Made by a program: the position numbers and the translations under genes
Part shown: piece by piece, positions 44,238-53,491 of the stretch
Position numbering within the stretch: the first letter of the stretch is position 1
Layout: the number at the start of each line of letters is the position of its first letter
Assembly: GCF_000166195.2 (NCBI RefSeq)
Contig: NZ_CM001403.1
Span: 8,110,877-8,174,876, forward strand
Origin: Mucilaginibacter paludis DSM 18603
Lineage (GTDB): Bacteria; Bacteroidota; Bacteroidia; Sphingobacteriales; Sphingobacteriaceae
Reading direction: 5' to 3'
DNA: 64,000 bases
Notes under the pieces: generated by a model
Seen by the model: the letters and a program-made list of their open reading frames with translations, nothing else
What the model was told of the DNA's origin: nothing
Databases searched by the model: none

Positions 44238-47200
44238 ATGCAATTAACTGCCCCCCATCACATTATCGCTATTGGCGCATCTGCGGGTGGCATGGAAGAG
44301 ATCAACGTTTTTTTCGACCATACTCCCTTAGATGGCGTTTCGTATATTATCATCCAGCACTTATCATCTGACTTTAAAAGCCGTATGGTCGATTTGTTGG
44401 CCAGACACAGTAAATTGATTGTTAAGGAAGCCGCTCAGGGGATGAAGGTGATGAGCAATGAAGTGTATTTAATCCCAAATGATAAGTATATGACAATAAG
44501 CGGAGAAGAATTGTTTTTAAGCGATAAGAAGGACATTAAAGGTCCCCACTTAACTATTAACACATTTTTTACCTCTCTGGCTACGGACTGCGGAAAAAAA
44601 GCGATCGGTATTATTCTTTCGGGGTTGGGTTCGGACGGCACCGAAGGTATTAAAGCAATAAAAAAAGCAGGCGGAATAGTCATGGCACGTAATCCGGAAA
44701 CTTCAGGATTCCCAAGCATGCCTGCCCATGTCATAGCTACAGGTTTAACTGATTTTATATTGGAGCCTGCATTGATGCCCGCAGCTATCGAAGACTATAT
44801 CAAGTACGGATTGGAGATATCTGAAGAAGATGACGATAAAAATATTAAATCGATTGTTGACCTGATCAAAGCGAATTCACCGCTGGACTTTTCCGATTAT
44901 AAACAAGCAACCATTTTAAGAAGAACCAGAAGAAGGGCCGCAGCGGCTAATTTCCCTTCTCTTTCTAATTATCTGGCGTATTTAAAGAAAAACCCTGACG
45001 AGGTAGAAGTTCTTTCGAAAGATTTTCTGATCAGCGTAACATCATTTTTCAGGGATAAGCAGGCATTTGAGGTCATTCAAAAGGAAATCATACCAGCCCT
45101 GCTGCAGCTGCTTGCACCGGATGAAGAACTGAAGATCTGGGTTGCCGGATGCGCCACCGGCGAAGAGGTCTATTCTTTGGGAATCTTGATTCAAGAACAA
45201 TTACAGGGCAATTTTAAAGATACCGTAGTGAAAATATTCGCAACGGATGTTGACAACCTTGCCTTAGCTCATGCAGGCAGGGGTCTTTATAGCCTCAGCA
45301 TAAAAAAACACGTTTCTACGGAAAGGCTGGAAAAATACTTTATAAATGAGGGCTCCGCTTTCCGCATCAGCCCTGCTATCCGTAAAATGGTCATTTTCGC
45401 TCAGCACGATCTTGTAAAGAACCCGCCTTATTGTAATATGCATTTTATCAGCTGCCGTAACCTGCTGATCTATATGACCCCTGTTTTGCAGAAAAAGGTA
45501 TTTGCTATGCTCTTATTCGGATTAAAAAAAGACGGCTATTTATTTCTGGGTCCAAGCGAGAACCCCATGCATATCATTAAAAACCTGAGGGTAGTGAGTT
45601 CTAAATGGAAGATCTACCAGAATTTAGTGGCCAAACGCACGGTAAACTTCGACGCGTTCAGTATGCCGGACTATCTGGACACGAAACACAGCCTTCCGAT
45701 GCCGATGGCAGAAACGATGTCTAAAGATGCCAGGCAAACCATAGTAGAAACAGTTGTTACCGGTTTAACTGAGGACCTGGATTTTCTTTCTTTATGTGTT
45801 GATGAGAAAAACCAGGTGGTAAAATCATTTGGGGATACCAAAAAATATCTGCTACAAAAACACTTCACTACGAACCTCGCAGAACTTTTATCGAAGCCTC
45901 TTGCAGTTGCCTTTAGTTCACTTAGTAAAAGCGTTTTGAATACCGGCAAGAAGGCTGTAGTTGAGCATATAAAAATGAAGATTGGACGGAGAACCTTGAA
46001 AGTTAACATGGCTGTACGGCCCTTTCCGGCTGATCAAAGTAACCGGAAAATGCTCGTTGTCACCCTCAATGAAGATAAATCAGGGTCAGTAGCAGAGAAT
46101 AAAGTAGACGTTTATGATCCTAAAGTTTACCAGGATCAATATGCTATCAACCTGGAAGAGGAAGTAAAAGAGTTAAAAGATAAATTACAGTCAGCCCTGG
46201 AGAAGCTCGACTCATCAAACGAAAATATGCAGTCTTTCAACGAGGAACTCATTTCTGCCAACGAGGAGATGCAAAGTACTAATGAAGAAATGCAATCAGT
46301 TAATGAAGAGCTTCACACGATTAACGCTGAATACCAGTCAAAAAACAAAGAGTTGCTGGAAACCAACGATGACATGAATAACTATTTCAGGAGCAATGTC
46401 AACGGGCAGCTATTTGTGGACGATGATCTTTTGCTCATGAAGTTCTCGCCGGGAGCAGTAAAACAAATCAACTTGCTGCCATCTGATATCGGTCGGCCGT
46501 TGAGCAATATCTCTACGAACATTAAATTTGAAACGATTTTAGCCGACATTACCGAAGTGTTGGCCAAAGGCAATGTAATTACCAAGGAAATTGAAACTAA
46601 TAACGGAGACTGGTACCAAGTCATGACCATGCCCTATGTACGGCAGGCAGACAATAAACGAAATGGTGCCATCATTACCTTTAATGATATTTCAGAACTG
46701 AAGAAAGCACAACAGGAGCTCGACCTGAGCAGCAAAATGCTGGGTATGGCGATAGAGGCCGCCGAATTGGGCACCTGGTCCATCAACGTAAAAACCCGTG
46801 AGTTTACCTCATCATCCAGGCTTAAAGAATTGTTTGGATTTGAGTCTGCTCAAATGATGACATTCCCGGCAGCGATTGCACAAATCGCAGGAAATTACCA
46901 ATTGATTGTTAGCGAAGCTATAGAAGAAACTATCAATGGCGGTAAAAAGTGTGATATAGAGTTTCCCTCGCAAGGACATCATGATGGAAAATTAAGATGG
47001 ATACGCGCGGTTGGAAACCTTACCCACAACAAAGAAAACATTCCCAATTATTTTAGCGGCGTTTTGCTGGATATCACTGTACATAAACTCAATGAGTTAA
47101 GAAAGAACGATTTTATCGCCATGGTCAGCCACGAATTGAGATCACCGTTGACCTCACTTCAGGCCAATATGCAGTTGCTGGCATTAAAGGCTAAAAAAAA

Positions 47201-47768
47201 CGATGACGAGGGAACCCTCTTAGCTGTGGAAAAAGCAAATAAGCAAATTAAAAAAATGGGGACCATGATCACTGGTTTTTTAGATGCGGCCAGCCTTGAG
47301 GAAGGTAAAATTTATCTGCGTACACAAACCTTTGAAGTCAACGGGCTGCTCCAGGAAATCAAAGAAGAAATGCTGACAACAACTACCAATCACCAGATCA
47401 ACCTGCTTCCTTTTAAAACCATATCCGTAAACGCGGATAGGAATAAAATCGGACAGGTAGTAACTAACCTGTTAAGTAATGCTGTTAAGTATTCACCAAA
47501 AGGAGGAAATATAGAGGTATCGTGCAGGACGGTGAGATCAATAGTAGAGGTTAGCGTAACAGATGAGGGTCTGGGTATCAGTTTGCCCGACCAGGCTAAA
47601 TTATTTGACCGGTATTACCGGATCGAAAGCGCCAGCAATGCTAAAATTGCCGGCTTTGGACTTGGGCTTTACCTGTCAAACGAGATCATCAATCGTCATA
47701 AGGGCCGCCTGTGGGTAGACAGTGAATTAGGAAAAGGATCAACTTTTCATTTTAGTCTGCCACTTTAA
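44238..47768 (+). CDS. CheB-CheR-PAS-histidine kinase fusion
   Basis: 1176 residues. CheB methylesterase (about 8-195): AIGASAGGMEEI (Ser), IQHLSSDFK (His), LSGLGSDGTEGIK (Asp). CheR (about 205-480): LDFSDYKQATILRRTRRR, SAM site VAGCATGEEVYSLG, and ISCRNLLIYM. A long coiled coil (about 640-715) repeats N-E-E-[LM]-Q-S. Two PAS-like domains lie about 715-835 and 840-950. The kinase has HisKA MVSHELRSPLTS (His about 972) and a HATPase with NLLSNAVKYS, DEGLGI and GFGLGLYLSNE. No receiver domain is attached and no response regulator is adjacent. No MCP is nearby, so the substrate of CheB/CheR is unclear. Confidence 0.93.
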   Translation: MQLTAPHHIIAIGASAGGMEEINVFFDHTPLDGVSYIIIQHLSSDFKSRMVDLLARHSKLIVKEAAQGMKVMSNEVYLIPNDKYMTISGEELFLSDKKDIKGPHLTINTFFTSLATDCGKKAIGIILSGLGSDGTEGIKAIKKAGGIVMARNPETSGFPSMPAHVIATGLTDFILEPALMPAAIEDYIKYGLEISEEDDDKNIKSIVDLIKANSPLDFSDYKQATILRRTRRRAAAANFPSLSNYLAYLKKNPDEVEVLSKDFLISVTSFFRDKQAFEVIQKEIIPALLQLLAPDEELKIWVAGCATGEEVYSLGILIQEQLQGNFKDTVVKIFATDVDNLALAHAGRGLYSLSIKKHVSTERLEKYFINEGSAFRISPAIRKMVIFAQHDLVKNPPYCNMHFISCRNLLIYMTPVLQKKVFAMLLFGLKKDGYLFLGPSENPMHIIKNLRVVSSKWKIYQNLVAKRTVNFDAFSMPDYLDTKHSLPMPMAETMSKDARQTIVETVVTGLTEDLDFLSLCVDEKNQVVKSFGDTKKYLLQKHFTTNLAELLSKPLAVAFSSLSKSVLNTGKKAVVEHIKMKIGRRTLKVNMAVRPFPADQSNRKMLVVTLNEDKSGSVAENKVDVYDPKVYQDQYAINLEEEVKELKDKLQSALEKLDSSNENMQSFNEELISANEEMQSTNEEMQSVNEELHTINAEYQSKNKELLETNDDMNNYFRSNVNGQLFVDDDLLLMKFSPGAVKQINLLPSDIGRPLSNISTNIKFETILADITEVLAKGNVITKEIETNNGDWYQVMTMPYVRQADNKRNGAIITFNDISELKKAQQELDLSSKMLGMAIEAAELGTWSINVKTREFTSSSRLKELFGFESAQMMTFPAAIAQIAGNYQLIVSEAIEETINGGKKCDIEFPSQGHHDGKLRWIRAVGNLTHNKENIPNYFSGVLLDITVHKLNELRKNDFIAMVSHELRSPLTSLQANMQLLALKAKKNDDEGTLLAVEKANKQIKKMGTMITGFLDAASLEEGKIYLRTQTFEVNGLLQEIKEEMLTTTTNHQINLLPFKTISVNADRNKIGQVVTNLLSNAVKYSPKGGNIEVSCRTVRSIVEVSVTDEGLGISLPDQAKLFDRYYRIESASNAKIAGFGLGLYLSNEIINRHKGRLWVDSELGKGSTFHFSLPL

Positions 47769-47777
47769 AATATAGTT

Positions 47778-48857
47778 CTACAGGTTATCGGACTTATTTA
47801 CAATAGTCTTGTTCTGCAGATTTCTGTAAACCAATAACCCCAAAGGAATTGGCAGCCAAAAGGTCAGGGAACGATAAAGTAAAGTAATGATCAGTGCAGC
47901 ATGAACCGGTGCCCCTAACTTGGTTAAAAAATAGGTCATTGCACTTTCGTAAACAATAAGTGACCCGGGCGAAATAGGAAGTGCGCCAATGACGAGAGAC
48001 AATAGTAAGCCGAAAGCAACAATTGGGAACGGCATGGCTACATGAAACCCTTTTACCAGCGCGAAGACAGTTATTATATCACTCATAACGATGATCAGCT
48101 GCAGGCCTATTGTTTGAATGATAGATTTTTTCTTTCTTCCAAGCATTTTAAAAGTTCCTTCATTTTCGTTTTGCAGGGATAAAAGACTGGCTTTTTCAAT
48201 AAAACGTTTAATAAAACCAAACCTTTCAAGCTTATGCATTGCAAAGGATAGATTATGCCCATTACTTATAATAAGCACTAAAACAAACAGTAAGATATAA
48301 AACACAAATCCCAGGAGCACTGTGTACGTTATCAAAATGTTAACGTGCGTGACCTTGTTAAGATACCAGGTATAAAAAAGGAGAAGTAAAATAAGTATAG
48401 CGGCGTAATAACTGATCGATTCCAATACCATCGCGGTAAAGGCGTTGTATCTCGATACTTTTCTTTTGATCAGTTGGTTAAAGATATATCCATCTCCGCT
48501 GATTCCACCCGTAGGCAGCACCTGGTTAACAAACATAATGACGATGGATAATTTAAACAGCAAAAAGTAATCAGTTGTTCCTGGTTTATCTTTAATAAGC
48601 AGCTTGATGATGAAGGCGTAAATAAGATAAGTTAATACCTGGGCAAATACGGCCAGGAACAACCAGGCCGGTTCCATTTGCAGCATCAGCTCTTCAATGT
48701 TCTTCAGCTTGCCGATGTAGTGAATGGCGAAGTAAAAAACAACAATTGAAAACACATAAAAAAGGATGCGGGAAGGCGTAAAAAAACTTGTCGGTACTGC
48801 TTTCACTTTAACCATGCTATGATCTTTTACATAAAGTGGGTTTTCTTCATATCTCAA
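47778..48857 (-). CDS. Lysylphosphatidylglycerol synthase TM-region (UPF0104) protein
   Basis: 359 residues with about eight hydrophobic helices. The family pattern includes FLLFKLSIVIMFVNQVLPTG followed by GISGDGYIFNQLIKRKVS, and ALPISPGSLIVYESAMTYF near 300. These are integral membrane proteins related to the flippase half of MprF; the catalytic lysyl-transferase half is absent. It may flip a lipid or glycolipid. The gene converges on the CheB-CheR-kinase gene and stops 9 nt from it. It is driven by promoter S13, whose -7 element is about 190 nt upstream of the ATG. Confidence 0.87.
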   Translation of the reverse strand: MRYEENPLYVKDHSMVKVKAVPTSFFTPSRILFYVFSIVVFYFAIHYIGKLKNIEELMLQMEPAWLFLAVFAQVLTYLIYAFIIKLLIKDKPGTTDYFLLFKLSIVIMFVNQVLPTGGISGDGYIFNQLIKRKVSRYNAFTAMVLESISYYAAILILLLLFYTWYLNKVTHVNILITYTVLLGFVFYILLFVLVLIISNGHNLSFAMHKLERFGFIKRFIEKASLLSLQNENEGTFKMLGRKKKSIIQTIGLQLIIVMSDIITVFALVKGFHVAMPFPIVAFGLLLSLVIGALPISPGSLIVYESAMTYFLTKLGAPVHAALIITLLYRSLTFWLPIPLGLLVYRNLQNKTIVNKSDNL

Positions 48858-49047
48858 TAGCTTTTAAAAGCAGCTGGGGGACTTCTATTAAGGGCAGATT
48901 TTGACCTTGATCAGTAAGCCATCCCGGTACGCAGCCCTGTTCGGGACTTATTTTAATTTTCATTTCTTAGTCTGGCTCTTAATTTAATCCTCATTTAGCG
49001 GCGTTCAGGAAATTGCGTTGTGCTTTATTAAGAATATACTAATAGCA

Positions 49048-49114
49048 TAAAGATGCTGAGAATGCCTCTTCCTTTTATTACATGATATCGGTCATTGCTT
49101 ACATAATTCACACG
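49048..49114 (-). promoter_or_regulatory. Island-type promoter S13 (drives 48857 gene)
   Basis: Minus-strand CGTGTGAATTATGTAA (49099-49114), a second perfect ATGTAA 21 bp on, -7 element CATCTTTA ending at 49048. The leader to the ATG at 48857 would be about 185 nt, long for this set. Confidence 0.84.
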
Positions 49115-49162
49115 TTTACAATGGGTCTACCGCATTAGATAACCAGTTTCAAATCAGATAAA

Positions 49163-49228
49163 AGTGTGAATGATGTAATTCATCAGAAGAATTTTATAAC
49201 GTTAATAAAAATGGGACGTGTAATTTTC
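49163..49228 (+). promoter_or_regulatory. Island-type promoter S14 (drives CopB-like ATPase)
   Basis: AGTGTGAATGATGTAA at 49163-49178, ATAAC at the fixed offset, -7 element TAATTTTC ending at 49228. The ATPase frame is open across the promoter from 49166, but the promoter position shows that the real start is 49262. Confidence 0.83.
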
Positions 49229-49261
49229 AACAGGTATTATTTAGCCATAAGAACAAGCCAG

Positions 49262-51277
49262 ATGAACGAGCAATTAAAAATGGATCATAGTAAAATGCAG
49301 CATATAGGTGCTCCCGGTAAGGAGAATCAAAATCACCATACGATGATGATTGCTGATTTTAAAAAGCGGTTTTATCTGGTGCTTATCCTGACCGTTCCTA
49401 TCCTGCTCTTGTCAACCATTATCCAGCGGTTTATGGGGGTAGATTGGAGCTTTTCTGGTTCATCCTATATACTATTAGCGCTTTCTTCTTTTGTGTTTGT
49501 TTATGGAGGATGGCCATTTTTAACCGGATTAGTCGATGAGGTGAAAACAAAAAAACCAGGGATGATGCTGCTGATTGGTTTTGCCATCACAGTTGCCTAC
49601 GGTTACAGCACCGCCGTTGTATTTGGATTAAAAGGAATGGATTTTTTCTGGGAGTTGGATACACTTATCCTGATTATGCTGTTAGGGCATTGGATAGAAA
49701 TGAGATCAATCGTAGGGGCCTCGCGGGAATTAGCGCTATTAGTAGCATTAATGCCCGATAATGCCCACCTGGTTATTTCTGATAAAGTAAAGGATGTTAA
49801 AACCGATACGCTTAAAGCGGGGGACATTGTACTGATCAAGCCGGGCGAAAGAGTCTCGGCGGATGGGATCATTATAGAAGGTGAAAGCTACCTGAACGAA
49901 AGTATGCTTACTGGTGAGTCAAAACCCGTGAAGAAAGAAAAAGGCGATAAAGTAATTGCCGGATCGGTAAACGGCAACGGCTCATTTACACTTACCGTAA
50001 GTCATACTGAAAAAGACTCGTTCCTGTCACAAGTAATAAAACTGGTTGATGACGCACAGCAATCAAAATCCAAGACGCAATTATTGGCAGATACTGCTGC
50101 AAAATGGTTAACTGTTATCGCATTGGCAACAGGTTTGACTACCTTTTTCTACTGGTATTTAACCGGTCACCCGTTAGCCTTTGCAATCGAAAGAATGGTC
50201 ACCGTGATTGTGATTTGTTGCCCGCATGCACTGGGGTTGGCCGTACCCCTGGTAGTAGCCAGATCAACCTCTTTAGCAGCCAAATATGGTCTGTTGATTA
50301 AAAACAGGAATGCCTTTGAAGATTCGAGAAAGATCACGACGGTAGTATTTGATAAAACAGGGACGTTAACCATGGGGAAATTTGAGGTTTCAAAAGTAGT
50401 TCCACTGAAGAAGGGGTTAGAGGAAGGCGAACTCATTAGAATGGCTGCCGCTCTGGAACAGAAATCAGAACATCCCATTGCATCAGGTATCCTGCAAAAA
50501 GCAAAGAATTTGAAGATTGCCATTCCTCCCGCAGCAGATTTTAAGGCGATTACCGGTGAGGGGGTTCAGGCTACTGTTGAGCATAAAAAAGTATTGGTTG
50601 TTAGTCCAGGCTATTTAAAAGAAAATAAAATCACAGTTCCTGGTGATTTCAAAGCTAATGATACGGAAACAGTGGTCTTTGTAATTATAGCTGATGAACT
50701 GGCAGGGTATATTGCTTTATCTGATGAGATAAGGCCGGAGTCTTCAGGAGCGATCAAGGCTTTAAAGCAGGAAAATATTAAATCGTTGCTGCTTACGGGC
50801 GACAACCTCAAAGTTGCAGCAAGCGTTAGCAAAACATTGGGAATGGATAGTTTCATGGCGGAAGTATTGCCCGGACAAAAACAGGAAAAAATAAAGGAGC
50901 TGCAAAAAAAAGGTGAGTTTGTGGCCATGACCGGTGATGGTGTAAATGATGCCCCGGCACTGGCCCAGGCAGATATCGGCATAGCCGTGGGGTCTGGGAG
51001 TGATATTGCAGCCGAAACAGCCGGGATTATTTTAGTTAACAGTAATCCCAAAGACATTGTAAGTTTAATACTATTTGGAAAAGCCACCTACCGTAAAATG
51101 ATACAGAACCTCATCTGGGCCACGGGTTACAATGTTGTTGCCTTGCCATTGGCAGCAGGTGTGCTTTATAATGAAGGAATTATGTTAAACCCCGCTGCCG
51201 GCGCCGCATTAATGGCCCTTAGTACCATCGTCGTGGCCATCAATGCAAGTCTGTTAAAGGTAAAATCCATGAACTAG
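49262..51277 (+). CDS. Heavy-metal P1B-type ATPase (CopB-like)
   Basis: 671 residues from MNEQLKMDHSKMQHIG; Met codons at 49166 and 49211 lie upstream of the -7 element. There is a His/Met-rich N-terminus (DHSKMQHIG, NHHTMM) instead of an HMA domain. The metal site is CCPHALGLAVPLV (CPH rather than CPC), typical of CopB-type Cu/Ag exporters. Other motifs are ESMLTGESKPVKKEKGD, FDKTGTLTMG and MTGDGVNDAPALAQADIG, plus SEHPIASGI (HP motif). Probably exports copper or silver to the periplasm. Confidence 0.93.
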   Translation: MNEQLKMDHSKMQHIGAPGKENQNHHTMMIADFKKRFYLVLILTVPILLLSTIIQRFMGVDWSFSGSSYILLALSSFVFVYGGWPFLTGLVDEVKTKKPGMMLLIGFAITVAYGYSTAVVFGLKGMDFFWELDTLILIMLLGHWIEMRSIVGASRELALLVALMPDNAHLVISDKVKDVKTDTLKAGDIVLIKPGERVSADGIIIEGESYLNESMLTGESKPVKKEKGDKVIAGSVNGNGSFTLTVSHTEKDSFLSQVIKLVDDAQQSKSKTQLLADTAAKWLTVIALATGLTTFFYWYLTGHPLAFAIERMVTVIVICCPHALGLAVPLVVARSTSLAAKYGLLIKNRNAFEDSRKITTVVFDKTGTLTMGKFEVSKVVPLKKGLEEGELIRMAAALEQKSEHPIASGILQKAKNLKIAIPPAADFKAITGEGVQATVEHKKVLVVSPGYLKENKITVPGDFKANDTETVVFVIIADELAGYIALSDEIRPESSGAIKALKQENIKSLLLTGDNLKVAASVSKTLGMDSFMAEVLPGQKQEKIKELQKKGEFVAMTGDGVNDAPALAQADIGIAVGSGSDIAAETAGIILVNSNPKDIVSLILFGKATYRKMIQNLIWATGYNVVALPLAAGVLYNEGIMLNPAAGAALMALSTIVVAINASLLKVKSMN

Positions 51278-51293
51278 CGATGCCGGCACCAAA

Positions 51294-51360
51294 CGTGTGA
51301 ATCATGTAAGTTATTAAAAGAATTGCGTAATACTTATCGCGGCAAAAGATAGCAGTTTTG
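51294..51360 (+). promoter_or_regulatory. Island-type promoter S15 (drives SHOCT2-cupin-BON3)
   Basis: CGTGTGAATCATGTAA at 51294-51309, GTAAT at the fixed offset in ATTGCGTAATA, -7 element CAGTTTTG ending at 51360; ATG 38 nt further. Confidence 0.88.
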
Positions 51361-51397
51361 CAGTGTTATCATTCCATTCATTCTAAAAATCAGCAGC

Positions 51398-51625
51398 ATG
51401 TTTTATTACAATTATTTCTGGGGTATGGACCTCATCTGGTGGTTCATTTGGATCATACTATTGTTTTGGATATTCGCTATCCCATACGATATACCCGGCC
51501 AGCGCAACAGAAAACGTAGCCCATTCGATGCCCTGCAGCGGCGTTTTGCCTCCGGAGAAATAGGGCCTGAGGAATATCATGAAAGAAAGAAAATCATCGA
51601 AATGGAATACATACAAAGAAGTTAA
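51398..51625 (+). CDS. Small membrane protein with SHOCT domain (copy 2)
   Basis: 75 residues; the first 35 residues are almost the same as copy 1 at 21567 (MFYYNYFWGMDLIWWFIW, one Trp-rich transmembrane helix, then IFAIPYDIP). The C-terminal SHOCT module reads SPFDALQRRFASGEIGPEEY. First gene behind promoter S15, followed by a cupin after 35 nt. Pairing with a BON protein in both loci suggests that the two proteins work together. Confidence 0.9.
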   Translation: MFYYNYFWGMDLIWWFIWIILLFWIFAIPYDIPGQRNRKRSPFDALQRRFASGEIGPEEYHERKKIIEMEYIQRS

Positions 51626-51660
51626 AACCGCAATATCATATTACCTTAAATATAAATAAA

Positions 51661-52092
51661 ATGAAAGACAGTGTGGATTTATTGGTGGATCCGGTTAAAG
51701 GATTTCACTCGAATATCGAAAGAGATGTAATGGAAAATGTCAATTTCCGAAAGGTACTTTATACTAGTGTACACATGCAGGTGGTCTTGATGACACTGAA
51801 GCCCGGCGAAGAAATCGGAGAGGAAATTCATAACGCCAATGATCAGTTTTTCCGCTTCGAAATTGGTATAGGTAAATGTACCATTAACGGAACTGAGTAC
51901 GACGTTAGTGATGGCGATGCAATTGTAGTGCCGGCCGGAGCTAAACATAATGTTGTTAATACCAGCACCTCCGCTGAACTGAAAATGTATACCATTTATG
52001 CACCAGCTAATCATAAGGACGGGATCGTTAGGGTCACTAAAGCAGAAGCCGAGGATTTCCCCGAGAAATTTGATGGAGAGACAACGGAATAA
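51661..52092 (+). CDS. Cupin-domain protein
   Basis: 143 residues with a single beta-barrel cupin: first motif LKPGEEIGEEIHNANDQFF (one His plus Glu), second motif DGDAIVVPAGAKHNVVNTS. The first motif has fewer His than canonical metal cupins (G-x5-H-x-H), but a His/Glu metal site remains possible. Cytoplasmic. Located between SHOCT2 and BON3, in place of the direct SHOCT-BON adjacency of the first locus. Function unknown. Confidence 0.9.
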   Translation: MKDSVDLLVDPVKGFHSNIERDVMENVNFRKVLYTSVHMQVVLMTLKPGEEIGEEIHNANDQFFRFEIGIGKCTINGTEYDVSDGDAIVVPAGAKHNVVNTSTSAELKMYTIYAPANHKDGIVRVTKAEAEDFPEKFDGETTE

Positions 52093-52201
52093 AAGATTCC
52101 GGTCAACCAGATGAACGGCTTGCCGGTTTTTTTGACTTGGATTCAAGATGATTCTCAATGGCCGATACTTCACTAATCAATATACGATAAAGACAATTAA
52201 A

Positions 52202-52855
52202 ATGAAAACGAATCAAGAATTGCAGAAAGATGTTCAGGATGCCATCAAATGGGAACCGCTGTTGAATGCCGCTGAGATTGGGGTAACAGCCAAAGATGGT
52301 GTAGTGACCTTAACAGGCACTGTTGACAGTTATGCTAAAAAGATAGAGGCGGAAGATGCGACAAAAAACGTAGCCGGTGTTAAAGCTGTAGCCGAAGAAA
52401 TAACCATTAAATATAGCGATTTCGGTAAAAAGAGCGATACGGAAATATCCAACGAGGTTTTAAAAGCCTGGAAATGGAACTGGCAAATTCCGGAAGACAA
52501 AATTAAAGTTAAAGTTGAAAATGGCTGGGTGACCCTGGAAGGTGAACTCGAATGGAATTATCAGAAAGAAGCTGCCAAAATAGCCATCAGGAATCTTGCC
52601 GGCGTAATGGGCGTTATCAGCAATATTAAAATCAAATCTGATATCCACGACGGCATTGAGAAGGCAGCCATCAAATCTGCGTTGCAACGGAATTCGTCAA
52701 TTGACGATCTGGATATTAACGTCGATGTAACAGGTAACCATGTTACGCTAAAGGGTACGGTCAACTCATTTTACGCCAAAGATGAAGCAGAACAAATTGC
52801 CTGGAATGCCCCGGGAGTTTGGAGCGTAGACAATGAACTGATTATTGAATATTAG
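52202..52855 (+). CDS. Triple BON-domain protein (copy 3)
   Basis: 217 residues started at MKTNQELQKDVQDAIKWEP; an open frame 18 codons upstream has no homology to the other copies. Three BON domains, nearly identical to copy 1 through most of the length (TAKDGVVTLTGTVDSYAKK; VKVENGWVTLEGELEWNYQ; IAWNAPGVWSVDNELIIEY). It follows the cupin gene by 109 nt and ends at a terminator. The high similarity to 21832 points to a fairly recent duplication of a SHOCT-BON unit. Confidence 0.93.
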   Translation: MKTNQELQKDVQDAIKWEPLLNAAEIGVTAKDGVVTLTGTVDSYAKKIEAEDATKNVAGVKAVAEEITIKYSDFGKKSDTEISNEVLKAWKWNWQIPEDKIKVKVENGWVTLEGELEWNYQKEAAKIAIRNLAGVMGVISNIKIKSDIHDGIEKAAIKSALQRNSSIDDLDINVDVTGNHVTLKGTVNSFYAKDEAEQIAWNAPGVWSVDNELIIEY

Positions 52856-52871
52856 TATATCTGTTTCCAGT

Positions 52872-52915
52872 GAACCAGTGCGGCATACTTCACTGGTTCC
52901 TGTATTTTTATAACC
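52872..52915 (+). terminator. Intrinsic terminator after BON3
   Basis: GAACCAGTG (52872-52880) pairs perfectly with CACTGGTTC (52891-52899) around a 10-nt loop; TGTATTTTTAT follows. Confidence 0.78.
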
Positions 52916-52957
52916 TGTACGGGTAATGATATTCATGCAATTTTTAAACAAAAGATA

Positions 52958-53353
52958 ATGACAACGGAAAAAGGCTTAGGTATTTGGATGGATCATCAGA
53001 ATGCCCATATCATGGAATTTACAGTGGATCCCATTAAAACAACTACGGTTGAATCAAAATTCACACATCAGGAAAAAGAAAACGCGCTTGGCAGAAGTGA
53101 AAAGTTAATGCATAATAAAGAGCAAGGTGAGGAAGCTGATTATTACAAAGCTCTTGGGGAGATCATCAGGAATTATAACGATGTCGTTCTCTTCGGGCCG
53201 ACCGACGCAAAAGTAGAACTGCTCAACATCTTAAGGAAAGATCACCGTTTCGCTGATATTGTTATTGAAGTCATACCGGCGGATAAACTTACAGAGAACC
53301 AGCAGCATTCTTTTGTGCGGGATTATTTCTCGAAACGATTATTTCTGATTTAA
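52958..53353 (+). CDS. Small protein with eRF1-domain-3-like fold
   Basis: 131 residues starting MTTEKGLGIWMDHQNAHIME, with a polar middle (HQEKENALGRSEKLMHNKEQ) and a C-terminal NYNDVVLFGPTDAKVELLNIL block that resembles the ribosome-associated eRF1/Pelota-like (baeRF) proteins described in bacteria near stress genes. Catalytic GGQ is not present. A role in ribosome rescue or hibernation would fit, but the assignment is from pattern only. It has no recognisable box of its own and follows a terminator by 43 nt. Confidence 0.6.
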   Translation: MTTEKGLGIWMDHQNAHIMEFTVDPIKTTTVESKFTHQEKENALGRSEKLMHNKEQGEEADYYKALGEIIRNYNDVVLFGPTDAKVELLNILRKDHRFADIVIEVIPADKLTENQQHSFVRDYFSKRLFLI

Positions 53354-53398
53354 AGGATTAAATATAGTACAACAGTCCATGCTAAATTCCTGTTCAAA

Positions 53399-53465
53399 TG
53401 TGTGAATGATGTAATTATAAACTGGAATTCCGTAATAGCTGACCAGGCAATTACGGGTAGTTTAG
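53399..53465 (+). promoter_or_regulatory. Island-type promoter S16 (drives BON4 and ABC exporter)
   Basis: TGTGTGAATGATGTAA at 53399-53414, GTAAT at the fixed offset, and a weaker -7 element GTAGTTTA just before 53465; ATG 27 nt further. Confidence 0.83.
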
Positions 53466-53491
53466 TGGTCTAAATTAAGGCTGCTATTCTT

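Noticed and set aside
49166..49261. N-terminal extension of the CopB-like ATPase frame
   Set aside because: It contains the whole promoter S14, so it cannot be in the transcript made from that promoter.
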